From assembly GCA_001970955.1 (NCBI GenBank), contig MPUH01000233.1, positions 1 through 64,000 of the forward strand: a stretch of 64,000 bases of DNA, in the 5' to 3' direction. The notes under the pieces are model-generated. The model was given only the letters and a program-made list of their open reading frames with translations, did no database searches and was not told the origin of the DNA. This document shows, in pieces, positions 21,340-31,267 of this stretch (position 1 is its first letter; the number at the start of each line of letters is the position of its first letter). The translations under genes were made by a program, and so were the position numbers. This stretch comes from Stentor coeruleus (Eukaryota > Ciliophora > Heterotrichea > Heterotrichida > Stentoridae).

Positions 21340-21737
21340 TTAGTAAGTAATCATATATAGATTTAAAGCAATTAAATTCTTAAAATAGTCTTATCATAAA
21401 ACTTAGCCTAGAATCACTTATTATTAAATACTTTCTTATAATATTAATTCTTGTAAATTGTTTGTCATAAATATTAAAATTAAGATTATGGCGATCTTGA
21501 ACTTAATTCTTTGAGTTCTATTATAAACAGTAATGATCATTTAAATATCCTACTATTTTTTCTTCACTTACATCTTTTTATACTAAATAGTCCTTTATAA
21601 AATGTCTACATTTATCAATCTTCCAATTTTTTCTTATAAACCAATTTTTATATAACAAAAAGCAAAAATATAAAGAAAATCATCCTATATATCCTAATAC
21701 CATATTCCCTCAATTTATAATTCAATATAAACCTATA
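21340..21737. other. Intergenic, nothing recognised
   Basis: AT-rich spacer between two + strand paralogues. An ATGTCTACAT word at 21601 recalls the start of the preceding gene (ATGTCTACATC at 19622) but leads into stops, so it may be a tiny relic of another copy. Confidence 0.45.
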
Positions 21738-23927
21738 ATGAAAGTAATCAAAAAAAAATTTAGAGCTCTCGGAAGCGCATATAATCTAAGGCCTAAATGC
21801 AATTCATGTGAGCAGGTTCTAAAAAAAAATAAAGCCTATGACATGATTTGCAATGATTGTTTTATGCTTGAAAGCTTCGATCGTCCTCTTGCAAGCTTCG
21901 ATTCATATCATAACATTTCTTATGCTTGTGAAGATTGTCCTAAAGAAAAATGCATTTTATGTGGAGGGGTTTGTGAAGATAATTTAAGCCTCTCTGTTAA
22001 TGCAATATTAGATTTTGTTGAACTAAAATGTTATTTCCATTCTAATGCCATTGCATGTTATTTTGACCCTGAAACATTTCTTACCTATTGTGATGAGTGC
22101 TATAATAATGGTTGTTGCTTAAACAGTACATCCTTAGATTCTTATAATTTTTATTTAGAAAATATTGGAAAATTTAGAGATCTTTATGTTAAGTATAAAA
22201 AAAGCATTTGTCCTGAAAGAAGGAAAAGCTTGATACCTTATACTTCTCAGGAAGTTTTGGATGGGATTAGGTTTTTGATTCAGATAGAAAGAGTTAGATG
22301 TGAAAAGCATTGGGAGGCTGGGGTGTACTTTGATGAAAACTTTAATTGTTATTGTGATAAATGCACAGTTAGTTCTGAATATTCAATCCCAATAAACAAT
22401 GAAAATGCATTTTCTTATCTTGAATACTTCATAAAAAATCACTCTAAAACACTCTCATTTGAGTGTATAAATAAATTCATATTAAAACTTATCAACCGCA
22501 AACTAACTTATATACCCAAAGGATGCCTTATATCTTTATCAATTTTAGAAGGTAAAAAACTCCTCTGTAATCCAGACAAGTCATGCCAAAGATGTGTCAG
22601 TTGCTTTGCTAAAGCTTCAACAGAAAAGACAAGACCGATAATTTTGCAATGCAATCACATAATGTGCTTAAAATGCGTTAGATTAAAATCAGCTGAAAAA
22701 TGCCCTATTGAAGATACAAAATTAGATGAACAAATGATTTTAATCAATAAAAAAACTAAAGAAACTCTAAAAATTATTGATATGTTAAGTGATACTAAAG
22801 ATCTTCAATACAAATGTTCATGCTCGCATGTTATTAGTCAAAAAGATGCTTTATATGCTGAAGGATGCTTAGATTGCTTATTTCCTTATGATTATTTTCT
22901 TGATTATTCCTATCAAAGTTTAGAGAATCCAACCGATAAAGATAAAATAATAGAACAAAAAATACTTTATATAGAAAATTTGAAAATTGATATTAAGAGA
23001 CTTGAAGATAAAATTGATAAAGATAAAGAAGATTATGAAAAATGCTTAAAAAAAATTGTGTCTGAAAGGGTAAAATGGGATGAAGAAAGGAGAAAATTTT
23101 TGTTAGAAGCAATTATTTATAAGAATAATATTATTAAAGCTCAAGAAGAGAATTTTTTACTTGATGCAGATCTCCAAGATAAAATAAAGACAAATAAAAA
23201 GCTTTCTTATGAAGTTGATGACCTCAAAGCAAAAATGCAAAAATTAAATGATGAAATAACTAATCTTTCTAACGAAAATCTTATACTCAACGAAACTATA
23301 ACTAATCAAAAAACAGTACTTGAAAATCAAAAGCAAACAATAGACGAATATGCCAATAAAAACATCATTTTATATAAAAATTATACAGAAACTGATATAA
23401 AACTAAAAGATATCACAAAAACTCAAGATCATGAAAAGATAAAATTAGACAAAATTTACTGTTTTCATAATAATATCAGATTATTAATCAATGATTTAGG
23501 CATAAAAATGAAAATGAATTTTGTTTGTTTTGAAAATTGCAAAAACTGTGCTAAGTACATTTGCCTTAGTCATGATAATCATAATTGTTATTTATGTCAA
23601 GATCATGGCGATAAGCATCTAGAAACTAATCATCAAATTAAGCTTTTGTTAAAATCTAATGATGCTGAACTAAATGCTTATGCTAAAAAAATCCAAGAAT
23701 ATAAGAAAAAAACTGCCTACTTTTTTAGCAATTCAATTAATGAGATTGAAAAATTATATATAGAAGTCAATAAAAGTCTTGATAAAATGCTCGAAGGAAT
23801 TATGATAATGAAATCTAAAGGAATTCCTAGAGATTTTGATTTGCAAAAAATCTGTGTTTTCGATGACTTATTTGAAAAAAGTAACTTAGTTCGATGGCTT
23901 TTGGATTATTTCAAGAAGAAGTTATAA
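21738..23927 (+). CDS. RING finger, coiled coil, B-box-like protein (chimera of two local families)
   Basis: A 729-residue probable E3 ubiquitin ligase. Residues 1-395 match the RING-PHR genes at 44.7-49.2 kb: the start MKVIKKKFRALGSAYNLRPK, CxxC pairs, the block CPERRKSLIPYTSQE, and a RING at 286-325 (CVSC ... C-N-H-x2-C-x2-C ... CPIED). The eighth zinc ligand is acidic instead of cysteine. A second Cys block ends CLFPYDYF. After about residue 397 the protein changes: residues 400-575 are coiled coil, followed by the zinc knuckle (CKNC ... CLSH ... CQDH) and tail (GIPRDFDLQKICVFDDLFEK) of the adjacent GTPase family. The layout recalls TRIM proteins (RING, B-box, coiled coil) in a different order. 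Confidence 0.85.
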   Translation: MKVIKKKFRALGSAYNLRPKCNSCEQVLKKNKAYDMICNDCFMLESFDRPLASFDSYHNISYACEDCPKEKCILCGGVCEDNLSLSVNAILDFVELKCYFHSNAIACYFDPETFLTYCDECYNNGCCLNSTSLDSYNFYLENIGKFRDLYVKYKKSICPERRKSLIPYTSQEVLDGIRFLIQIERVRCEKHWEAGVYFDENFNCYCDKCTVSSEYSIPINNENAFSYLEYFIKNHSKTLSFECINKFILKLINRKLTYIPKGCLISLSILEGKKLLCNPDKSCQRCVSCFAKASTEKTRPIILQCNHIMCLKCVRLKSAEKCPIEDTKLDEQMILINKKTKETLKIIDMLSDTKDLQYKCSCSHVISQKDALYAEGCLDCLFPYDYFLDYSYQSLENPTDKDKIIEQKILYIENLKIDIKRLEDKIDKDKEDYEKCLKKIVSERVKWDEERRKFLLEAIIYKNNIIKAQEENFLLDADLQDKIKTNKKLSYEVDDLKAKMQKLNDEITNLSNENLILNETITNQKTVLENQKQTIDEYANKNIILYKNYTETDIKLKDITKTQDHEKIKLDKIYCFHNNIRLLINDLGIKMKMNFVCFENCKNCAKYICLSHDNHNCYLCQDHGDKHLETNHQIKLLLKSNDAELNAYAKKIQEYKKKTAYFFSNSINEIEKLYIEVNKSLDKMLEGIMIMKSKGIPRDFDLQKICVFDDLFEKSNLVRWLLDYFKKKL

Positions 23928-24767
23928 CCTTCTAGTTAGCTTAAGTTTTTTTTAGAAATAAAGCCTTATATATTATATAATGCTAAACTCTGCATAAGTT
24001 ATTAATTTATATCTAATTTTGCAATTGAGAATTCATGTAGAACTAAAATAAGAAAGCTAAAAATATTTTTTTCTATTGTACTCTTACTTTATACATTCTA
24101 AAATACTTTTATAGTCTTATTAAAGAATTATACTTAAATTCATAATAAGAAAATGGAATTTACATAAAATCTGTCTTATAACCAAATCTTGAAAGTTATA
24201 AACATATAGTTTATATCTTACAAGTAATAATTCTCCAAATCCTCTAACCAAAAATCAACTTCAACCAAATCCTATCATAAATCAATTCATTACTCATCAA
24301 ATCCCCTAAATAAAGAATTCCNATCCTATCATAAATCAATTCATTACTCATCAAATCCCCTAAATAAAGAATTCCAACTTACAAATCCAAATCAATTATC
24401 CCTTTTCAAAAATCTAAAGTTATATGCCCTTCTCCATAGAATCTTTTACCCTATATCTTACTCATTTCCCTATACTACCTACACCTTATCNCAACTTACA
24501 AATCCAAATCAATTATCCCTTTTCAAAAATCTAAAGTTATATGCCCTTCTCCATAAAATCTTTTACCCTATATCTTACTCATTTCCCTATACTACCTACA
24601 CCTTATTCTAATCTCAATCCCTAAAACTCATGACGAAAATTTTAAAACCCCATAAAATTCCCTATCTTTCTAACCCAAACCTAATCTTCTTTTTATCCCT
24701 TAATCATTTTCCAAATTTTCATTCTTATTATTCACCCTAGCTTCTCTAATATTCTCCACACAAATAA
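23928..24767. other. Intergenic with two uncollapsed overlaps
   Basis: The Ns at 24322 and 24491 are each followed by a near-copy of the preceding 55-110 bases, as expected for unmerged contig ends. Bases 24230-24767 are C-rich and G-poor on the + strand, as seen upstream of other genes here, and lead into the ATG at 24768. Confidence 0.6.
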
Positions 24768-25895
24768 ATGGTGTACCTCTTTCTTCTCATAAACCTAGCA
24801 TATTCTCTTAGAAAATACCCTCTTCATCTAGAAGATCAAGCTTTACCAACCTCATCTTCAAATGGTATCGAAAATGCAAAGACCTTATTCGCAGTGACTA
24901 TCCAAGTTGGAGAGCCTGGACAAAACATTTCTGCGATCTTAGTCATGGATGATAAAAAAGACCTTATCCTTGCTTCAGTTCAAGAAGATAATCCAAGCGA
25001 AATTAGTCTTTATAACTCTTCAGCCTCTAAAACTTATCATGAAATTAATGATGATTATATGCTAGGAGATGATAAAGTCGAGCTTGGTTATGATAAAGTC
25101 TCATTTGGCAGTCTTATTGCTAATAATCAGAGTTTTTATATTGTCGACCTTGATGATGACTCAAAATACGACAGATCTGTGCTGCCTCTTTGGTTTGACT
25201 CAAAAAACAATAGTAAGAATTTCTTGAATACCTTGAAAAATGAACAGAAAATCGAAGCTAATGTTTTTAGTATCGACCTTTGGAATATGGTTTTAACTAT
25301 AGGAGATAGAGCTGATCAAGATAAAAACCCTGAAGAAGCTATAAAAATCCCAATAAACACTGAAACTTGGACTTGTAGTTTTTCTAACATAAGCTTACAA
25401 GGAATTGTTTTAGATGAAAATAGCACATTTAACTTGGCAATTGAACAAGAAGGTATTGTTGGCCCATCAGACAAAATTGCCCTTCTTAGATCTATTATTG
25501 CAGAAGATCATGATTGTGATAGTAAAAATCAAACTTGTCAATGTAGATCTGATTTCGCAGATTTCCCTAATATAGAATTCTTAGTAGAAGGACAAATTCT
25601 TATTATAGACCCTCATAATTATATGCAATATCAAAGCGAATATTGTACATTTGATTTTTATGAAGGGGATAAGTGGATTTTAGGACAAGGATTGTTTATT
25701 GAGTATTTCTCAGTTTTTGATCATGATGAAGGAAGTGCAACTTTTTATAGAGTTCATTATCCTAAAGTTGAAGAATCAGGGTTTTGGATTGGATTTGGGC
25801 TTATTGCAATAGGTGTGATTTATGGAATTGCCCTTGTATTTGGTATTGTTTGGTATTGTATGAAGGATAATAGTAGAGATTATACCAAAATTTAA
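24768..25895 (+). CDS. Pepsin-fold (A1) membrane protein lacking catalytic aspartates
   Basis: A 375-residue secretory-pathway protein: signal peptide MVYLFLLINLAYSL, lumenal domain, a membrane helix at about 338-362 and a short cytosolic tail. The lumenal part resembles a pepsin-like aspartic protease: FAVTIQVGEPGQN matches the YxxxIxIGxPxQ entry strand, and ILGQGLFIEYFSVFDHD matches the ILGDxFLRxxYxVFD motif near the C-terminus. The first catalytic DTGSS is replaced by MDDKKD, and I find no second DTGT/DSGT (the likely site reads IEQEGIVGP). It is probably a non-enzymatic binding or receptor-like relative. A cysteine cluster (CDSKNQTCQCRSDF) resembles the family's disulfide loop. Confidence 0.75.
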   Translation: MVYLFLLINLAYSLRKYPLHLEDQALPTSSSNGIENAKTLFAVTIQVGEPGQNISAILVMDDKKDLILASVQEDNPSEISLYNSSASKTYHEINDDYMLGDDKVELGYDKVSFGSLIANNQSFYIVDLDDDSKYDRSVLPLWFDSKNNSKNFLNTLKNEQKIEANVFSIDLWNMVLTIGDRADQDKNPEEAIKIPINTETWTCSFSNISLQGIVLDENSTFNLAIEQEGIVGPSDKIALLRSIIAEDHDCDSKNQTCQCRSDFADFPNIEFLVEGQILIIDPHNYMQYQSEYCTFDFYEGDKWILGQGLFIEYFSVFDHDEGSATFYRVHYPKVEESGFWIGFGLIAIGVIYGIALVFGIVWYCMKDNSRDYTKI

Positions 25896-26365
25896 AGTAG
25901 TTATAAATGGTTAGTTATGGAAATTAAGTTTAGGGTGTGGAATGATTAGGGACTAGTTGGTTTTGGATTTGAAGATGAAAGAAGTTGTAGGGTTTATTAG
26001 ATGATTTGTTTTGTGCTTAAAAAAAATGTTGCTTTATTATTGGGATTAAGATTTTCGATATGAGGGGTATTTTAATATGCTTTGAATTAGATTTTATATG
26101 ATGTGTATTTTGGAAGTTTTAATATATAAATTTTTGTATTAGGGTGATAATAATTTAAGGCTTTAATATAACTAAATTATATAATATATGGTAAGATAGG
26201 TAAGATATTTGAAATTAGGTTTTATCGCTTGTTGTTCATAGTTATTTTGTAAGATACCTTAAGGCTGTATAAATAAGAGTTAGGATGTAATGAAGTCTTT
26301 TTGTCTTGGGGATATTAAAATATTTAAATGATGAATAACTACTTTGAAATAATAGTGATATTATA
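25896..26365. other. Intergenic, nothing recognised
   Basis: 3' flank of the pepsin-like gene and leader of the next. The first 200 bases are G-rich and C-poor on the + strand, the reverse of the upstream flank. Confidence 0.5.
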
Positions 26366-27220
26366 ATGTTTAATTGCAAGTATTGTGAAAATGATAGCGA
26401 ATGGGTTGTTACTGATAACGAGATATTATTATGCAAAACGCATCTAATGAGTTGCGTGGAGGAAGGAACAGCATCATCATTTAATAATTTAGATAGTCCT
26501 GTCACTAAAGAAATTATAGAAAAATTTAGTAAAAATTTACAGACTCGCATTGAACTATTAAATACAAATTCTAATAAAATTGTGACAAGCATATCTAAAC
26601 TTTGCATAGAGTTAATAAATGAAGGAAATAAAACAGCTTTATTGTTTACCAAGCAAGCTTTAGTCTATTCAGAATTAATAAAAAAATTACTAGCTCGCAA
26701 GATGTCGATTCAAGAAGCGAAAAAATTTTATAATACTGAGGTTACCTTTCTTAAAGTCGATCCTATAGAAAAATTTGTTAAAATTAACGATTTTTTCAGT
26801 CAGAAATTTTTTAGAGTCTCTCAAAATATAGTCATAGGTATGGATTCTGATAAATCTTATGATTATAAAACTCAAATTATAAAGCAAAACTATGAGAATA
26901 AATTAAGCCCTACTCAAAATAAAAATAGTCTTATACCAGAAGGAATTAATATGTTTTACAATGGAAAGAAGAATTCCAATGAATTAGATTCATTTATTTC
27001 ATTTTCAAATCTAAATACAAAAACTTCAATTTCTGATCAAATTTTAAAAAGCCAATTATCGGATGATCCAAATATTGATAAAAATTTTAACGCTGCGAAA
27101 TTTTCTAATTCTAAAGAAAAAGTTAATGAGAAAAAGAGTTTAGTAAAATGCATAAGGTGCAAGGCTGTATACAATGGGAATAAATGCACTGTATGCAATC
27201 ATATTAGAAATATTGAATAA
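26366..27220 (+). CDS. Hypothetical protein with terminal zinc motifs
   Basis: A 284-residue single-exon protein. The N-terminus has CKYC followed by CKTH at residues 4-26, resembling half a B-box. The C-terminus has CIRC followed by CTVC in the last 25 residues, a zinc-ribbon-like C-x2-C-x9-C-x2-C. Between them, residues 45-125 are helical (EIIEKFSKNLQTRIELLNTN), recalling the helical tail of the GTPase-like and RING proteins upstream, and residues 160-260 are polar and probably disordered. It may be a distant relative of that cluster, but the similarity is too weak to assert. Function unknown. Confidence 0.7.
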   Translation: MFNCKYCENDSEWVVTDNEILLCKTHLMSCVEEGTASSFNNLDSPVTKEIIEKFSKNLQTRIELLNTNSNKIVTSISKLCIELINEGNKTALLFTKQALVYSELIKKLLARKMSIQEAKKFYNTEVTFLKVDPIEKFVKINDFFSQKFFRVSQNIVIGMDSDKSYDYKTQIIKQNYENKLSPTQNKNSLIPEGINMFYNGKKNSNELDSFISFSNLNTKTSISDQILKSQLSDDPNIDKNFNAAKFSNSKEKVNEKKSLVKCIRCKAVYNGNKCTVCNHIRNIE

Positions 27221-27467
27221 TTAGTTTAGTAGTTATGATAGAATTTAAAAAATACCTCAAAAGTAATCATTTTTATACTAAAATTATAATGCGAATCCTT
27301 ATGTTAACATATAAGCGAATTTACACTAGGTTTTGAAAAGAAATTTTTATATGATTTGATATCATTTTTTACTTTTTTTTTATTTTTCCTACTAACTATT
27401 GCTTAAATTTTAAAGCCTAACAGTAATATATGTTCATTAATAAAGCATTAACCCTAATTAATAAATA

Positions 27468-28688
27468 ATGAAAAAAGCTAAACCATATGACAGATGCTCA
27501 TTTTTCAAAGTAACAGACGTCCCAGGACCAGGTGCTTATAAAATTCCTTCAAAAATCTGTGAAGGGCCTTTTATTACAATCAAAGGAAAAACCCTACCCA
27601 AAAAACGCTCACAAAGTGCAGGACCAGGACCTGGTCAATACACAATTCCTGAAAATAGAATCCCATCTTATGTTATGGGTATATCTAAACGTGACAACTT
27701 TCGTCCAGATACAATTAAAAGCAACCTCCCAGGTCCAGGAAGTTATACAATCCCTCAAGAATACATGGGAACTCCTTGGAAATTTTCCCTTCCATACTAT
27801 AAACCCAAACCTAGAGAAGGTGAATTAGGCCCCGGAGCTTACGATATCAAAAGCAGTCTAAGTAATAAAAGCTTCAAAATATCAGGTAAATCTAAAGACA
27901 TCGAAAACAAATTACAAAAATCCTTCCCAGGCCCAGGCTCATACAATCCAGAGTTCCAAAAATCAAACTCTTCAATAATAATTGGAATATCTAAACGTCC
28001 TGAAATTAAAAATAATAACATTCCAGGACCAGGAACATATACAATTCAATCTCGTCCTTCTAGTTGTACATCTTTTGGTAGATCTAAACGTATAGATATT
28101 GCCAAAAGCCTTGATTGTCATGAAAGTTATGATTTACCAAGTACAATTGGAGAAGGTCCTAAAATATCTATACATCCTAAAATTATGAGGACTACAAAAA
28201 GCTTAGGACCTGGACCTGCGGCTTATAGTCCAGAAGCTCCAAGACATATACCAACTTTTTTATTTGGACAATCAAGTAAAAATGTTTTTAAAGATGTTAC
28301 TTCAAGTCCTGGACCAGTTTATAAAGTAGAGGCAAGTTTGATTGCACCTTGCTATAAATTTGGAACTGCAAAAAAAACTGTTTGTAGAGAAAAAGATGAA
28401 CTTCCTGGTCCAGGGAGTTATGAGAAAGAGAGCACTTTGGTTAAAAGTAAAATTACGTTTAAAAGTAGACATTTGGATTTAAAAGATAAATATTTGAAGT
28501 CTGTACCTGGACCTGGGACTTATAATCATGAAAGTAAAGATGAAGGAGAACCTGGGTGGTCTATTGGCAAAGCCTCAAGAAAACTTGAATGGACCAGCGA
28601 CGAGAAGAAATTCCTCAAAGAAAAAAACAGTTTAAACCCCAACCTCAAAGACTCCTCTCTAAAAATCCCATACACCAAAAAACCCTAA
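27468..28688 (+). CDS. SHIPPO-repeat protein, ODF3/CIMAP-like
   Basis: A 406-residue protein with about ten SHIPPO repeats marked by PGPGxY motifs: VPGPGAYKIP, GPGPGQYTIP, LPGPGSYTIP, LGPGAYDI, FPGPGSYNPE, IPGPGTYTIQ, GPGPAAYSPE, SSPGPVYKV, LPGPGSYEKE and VPGPGTYNHE, spaced about 35-45 residues. This pattern defines the ODF3/STPG group, several of which are associated with ciliary and flagellar microtubules. It lacks other domains and ends with a lysine-rich tail. The first G+C-rich codon triplets of the repeats are well conserved at the protein level but not at the DNA level, so the repeats are old. Axonemal location is inferred from the family. Confidence 0.88.
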   Translation: MKKAKPYDRCSFFKVTDVPGPGAYKIPSKICEGPFITIKGKTLPKKRSQSAGPGPGQYTIPENRIPSYVMGISKRDNFRPDTIKSNLPGPGSYTIPQEYMGTPWKFSLPYYKPKPREGELGPGAYDIKSSLSNKSFKISGKSKDIENKLQKSFPGPGSYNPEFQKSNSSIIIGISKRPEIKNNNIPGPGTYTIQSRPSSCTSFGRSKRIDIAKSLDCHESYDLPSTIGEGPKISIHPKIMRTTKSLGPGPAAYSPEAPRHIPTFLFGQSSKNVFKDVTSSPGPVYKVEASLIAPCYKFGTAKKTVCREKDELPGPGSYEKESTLVKSKITFKSRHLDLKDKYLKSVPGPGTYNHESKDEGEPGWSIGKASRKLEWTSDEKKFLKEKNSLNPNLKDSSLKIPYTKKP

Positions 28689-28834
28689 AAGCATTGCATA
28701 TTTTTTCCTAATAATAATTATCCATTAGCTGTATTTTCCAACCAATGGGAAAGAATCACAACCAATTCCTGATGGCCTCTGCCTTTCAGGCCAGACATTG
28801 TGGCACATTATCCCTAAATCATATTAATCATAAA

Positions 28835-29803
28835 TTACCAGTCTAAGAAAGGGTCATCGCTTCTCTTTACAGGTGGACTAAGGGTCGTAGAATCTGGATA
28901 TCTTGAGAAATTCGAGCTATCATTAGGTGATCTTATAGTAGGCGTATAAGGCATTCTAACACTTTTATGTACTAAACCAACCCAGTCAAAACCTGCAAAG
29001 AGTCTATGATTCTTAATATCATTAACTCCATTTTTCATATTCCCGAACCTTTTAGTCAAATCCGCTACTAGCAAATGCTTTACAAGACTCTTAGCATTTG
29101 CATCAAAACTCCTTGGGAACTTGACTTTTCCTTTTAGAATTTTTTGGTAAATCGCCATAGGGTCTTCATCACTAAAAGGGTCAATCCCAGCATTCATTTC
29201 ATAAAGTATGATCCCTAATGTCCACCAGTCCACAGGTTTCCCATGGCCTTTATTGAGTAAAATCTCTGGGGCTAGATATTCTGGGGTACCACATAACGTA
29301 TAAGTCCTTCCTTCGATAACTTTTGCAAAGCCAAAATCAGTCAGTTTCAGGTACCCATCAGCACAGATAAGAAGATTTTCTGGTTTTAAGTCTCTGTAAA
29401 CTATGTTGAGAGAATGCATGTATTCAAACATAATTACAATTTGTCCGGCATATAGTCTTGCATGAGCTACATCTAGTTTGCCCACTGTACGCAAGTATGT
29501 GAAAAGCTCACCGCCTTGAACAAATTCTAAGGCAAAGTATAAGTAACGATCATCTTGGGTGTAACCTAGAAGGTTCACTAGAAATGGGTGGTTTATGGTA
29601 CGAAGGATTGAAAACTCGGATATAACGTGGTCAACTTGCTTTAGCTTTAGGATTTCAGCTTTTTTTAAGATTTTCAGTGCTACGTATGCCCCAGTTTGCT
29701 TGATTCGTGCCAAACGAACTCGACCAAAAGAACCTAATTAGTTTATACCTGTGCCTAGAGTTTGGAGGATTTCTAGTTCGGAGAGCTGGAGTTTTTTGGC
29801 CAT
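28835..29803 (-). CDS. AGC protein kinase, PKA catalytic subunit-like, spliced
   Basis: Two exons (29749-29803 and 28835-29733) encode 317 residues starting MAKKLQLSELEILQTLGTG. The 15-nt intron falls inside the glycine-rich loop; splicing creates GTGSFGRV. Catalytic motifs are complete: VALKILKK lysine, YRDLKPENLL, DFGFAK and the T-loop YTLCGTPEYLAPE. The activation segment and the GRP-like YxxxxLDVAHAR region follow PKA closely. The C-tail is short and ends PFLDW, a terminal F-x-x-[FW] motif like the FxxF end of PKA, so it needs no phosphorylated hydrophobic motif. Probably cAMP- or cGMP-regulated, but no cyclic nucleotide domain is on this chain. Confidence 0.9.
29734..29748 (-). other. 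15-nt intron inside the kinase glycine loop
   Basis: Sense sequence GTATAAACTAATTAG, between GGCACAG and GTTCTTTTGG. Splicing gives GTGSFGRV. Retention puts a TAA in frame. Confidence 0.92.
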
Positions 29804-30470
29804 TATTAATTCAAATCCTGCTAGTTTTTTTTTAAGAATGGATTATCTTTTTGTATAGAGAAAAATACAATTTTTTCAATTGGGTTAGAAGATCTTAAGG
29901 AGAATAGTGGAAAATAATAAATAATTTTTTAGCTTATCAAAAAAAGTTTATATAAATTATAAAGCTGTAAAGTAAGAGTTTTGCAAATACTTTAAATGAT
30001 GTAAAAAAAATATAAGGAAAATAATAGAGGGTTTTAAAAGTTGGAAACCATACAATATTTTAATACTTGTTATGTGTGATAATAAAAATGAATATTGAAA
30101 TGTCAAGTTATTGTTACTGAGAAAGCTTAGGCTATTATTAAAAAATTTAGTAAAAAATACTAGAAAAAATGTGTAAATAACTTTGTTTCTTCATATAAAC
30201 AATAAAAATATATTATTTATATATAAGCCACATAATATTATTTATCTATAAAATTGTAACACGTTTTTTTCTATAATTCGTTTAATTGCTTTATAAATAA
30301 TTTTCCTTCGCAATCATAAAATTCATGTCCCCATCTTTTAAACCCCAAATTTTGCATTATCCTCAACCTAAAAAATCAACTAACCAAAAACTTATCATCT
30401 TAATAAACATCATATTATCTAAATTTCAATATGAAAAGCACCTAATACATACTGAATTAGTGTAAAAATA
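29804..30470. other. Intergenic, nothing recognised
   Basis: 5' flank of the PKA-like kinase, then AT-rich sequence. No long frame on either strand. Confidence 0.5.
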
Positions 30471-30475
30471 ATGGC

Positions 30476-30692
30476 TATAAAAAAAACCAAGGTAGTCTAA
30501 ACTAAAAATCTAGCAGATCTCAGTTGCAATCCTCCTGAAAAATACATTGTAAATATTGTAGATAATAATATTTCAAGGTAGAGNTATAAAAAAAACCAAG
30601 GTAGTCTAAAGTAAAAATCTAGCAGATATCAGTTGCAATCCTCCTGAAAAATACATTGTAAATATTGTAGATAATAATATTTCAAGGTAGAG
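30476..30692. repeat. Duplicated block around an N (30584)
   Basis: About 108 bases before the N are repeated after it with a few substitutions (CTAAACTAAAA against CTAAAGTAAAA; GATCTC against GATATC). Likely two contig ends or alleles not merged. Confidence 0.8.
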
Positions 30693-30768
30693 GGTTGATA
30701 TATAAATAGTTCAGCAAAGGCTTCTTATGAATGTGATTATTTTATATTATCACTAACTCTACCTAAAA

Positions 30769-31103
30769 AATATCCTTTTAAAGCTTATAGAAACTCAATT
30801 TTTCACTAAGTTTTATCATCCTAAAGGACTCTAAGGAAATCTGCAAAGATATGTACCAAACTACCTGTGGTATAGTTAAAAACATCAGATGGATTATCGA
30901 ACTTATTATTATAAGTTTTCTTATAAATTCAGNTCTAAAAAATATCCTTTTAAAGCCTATAGAAACTCAATTTTTCACTAAGTTTTATCATCCTAAAGGA
31001 CTCTAAGGAAATCTGCAAAATATGTACCAAACTACCTGGGGTATAGTTAAAAACATCAGATGGATTATCGAACTTATTATTATAAGTTTTCTTATAAATT
31101 CAG
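30769..31103. repeat. Duplicated block around an N (30933)
   Basis: About 165 bases are repeated either side of the N, differing by single bases and one deleted G (GCAAAGATATG against GCAAAATATG). It lies in the E2 relic. Confidence 0.8.
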
Positions 31104-31267
31104 CACCTAAAACTCAGTTAAAGCTAATATCTCAAGACATATGATTGATGAATATTCTAAATACATTGTTACAGCTAGACAGTAGGTCAATCAATATACA
31201 CGGTAAGTAGATTAATCGATTTATTTATAATTCGGGAAGCCTTAAATTTTCCAATAACCTAATAAAA

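Larger units (their letters stand above)
30471..31206 (+). pseudogene. Decayed ubiquitin-conjugating enzyme (E2), UBE2D-like
   Basis: Recognisable E2 segments follow one another in the right order but in changing frames: MAIKKTKVV, stop, TKNLADLSCNPPEKY (E2 helix 1), ASYECDYFILSLTLPKKYPF (the YxGGxFxLxIxFPxxYPF strand region), FFTKFYHPKG (the FxTKIYHPN motif), EICKDM with the active-site cysteine, IRWIIELIIISFLINSAP, DEYSKYIVTARQ and a final stop. Breaks include a TAA at codon 10, TAG where two conserved tryptophans belong (before RVDI and after TARQ), and at least three frameshifts. Two uncollapsed overlaps marked by N (30584, 30933) inflate its length; without them it spans about 152 codons, close to the 147 of UBE2D. 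Not reported as a working gene. Confidence 0.7.
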
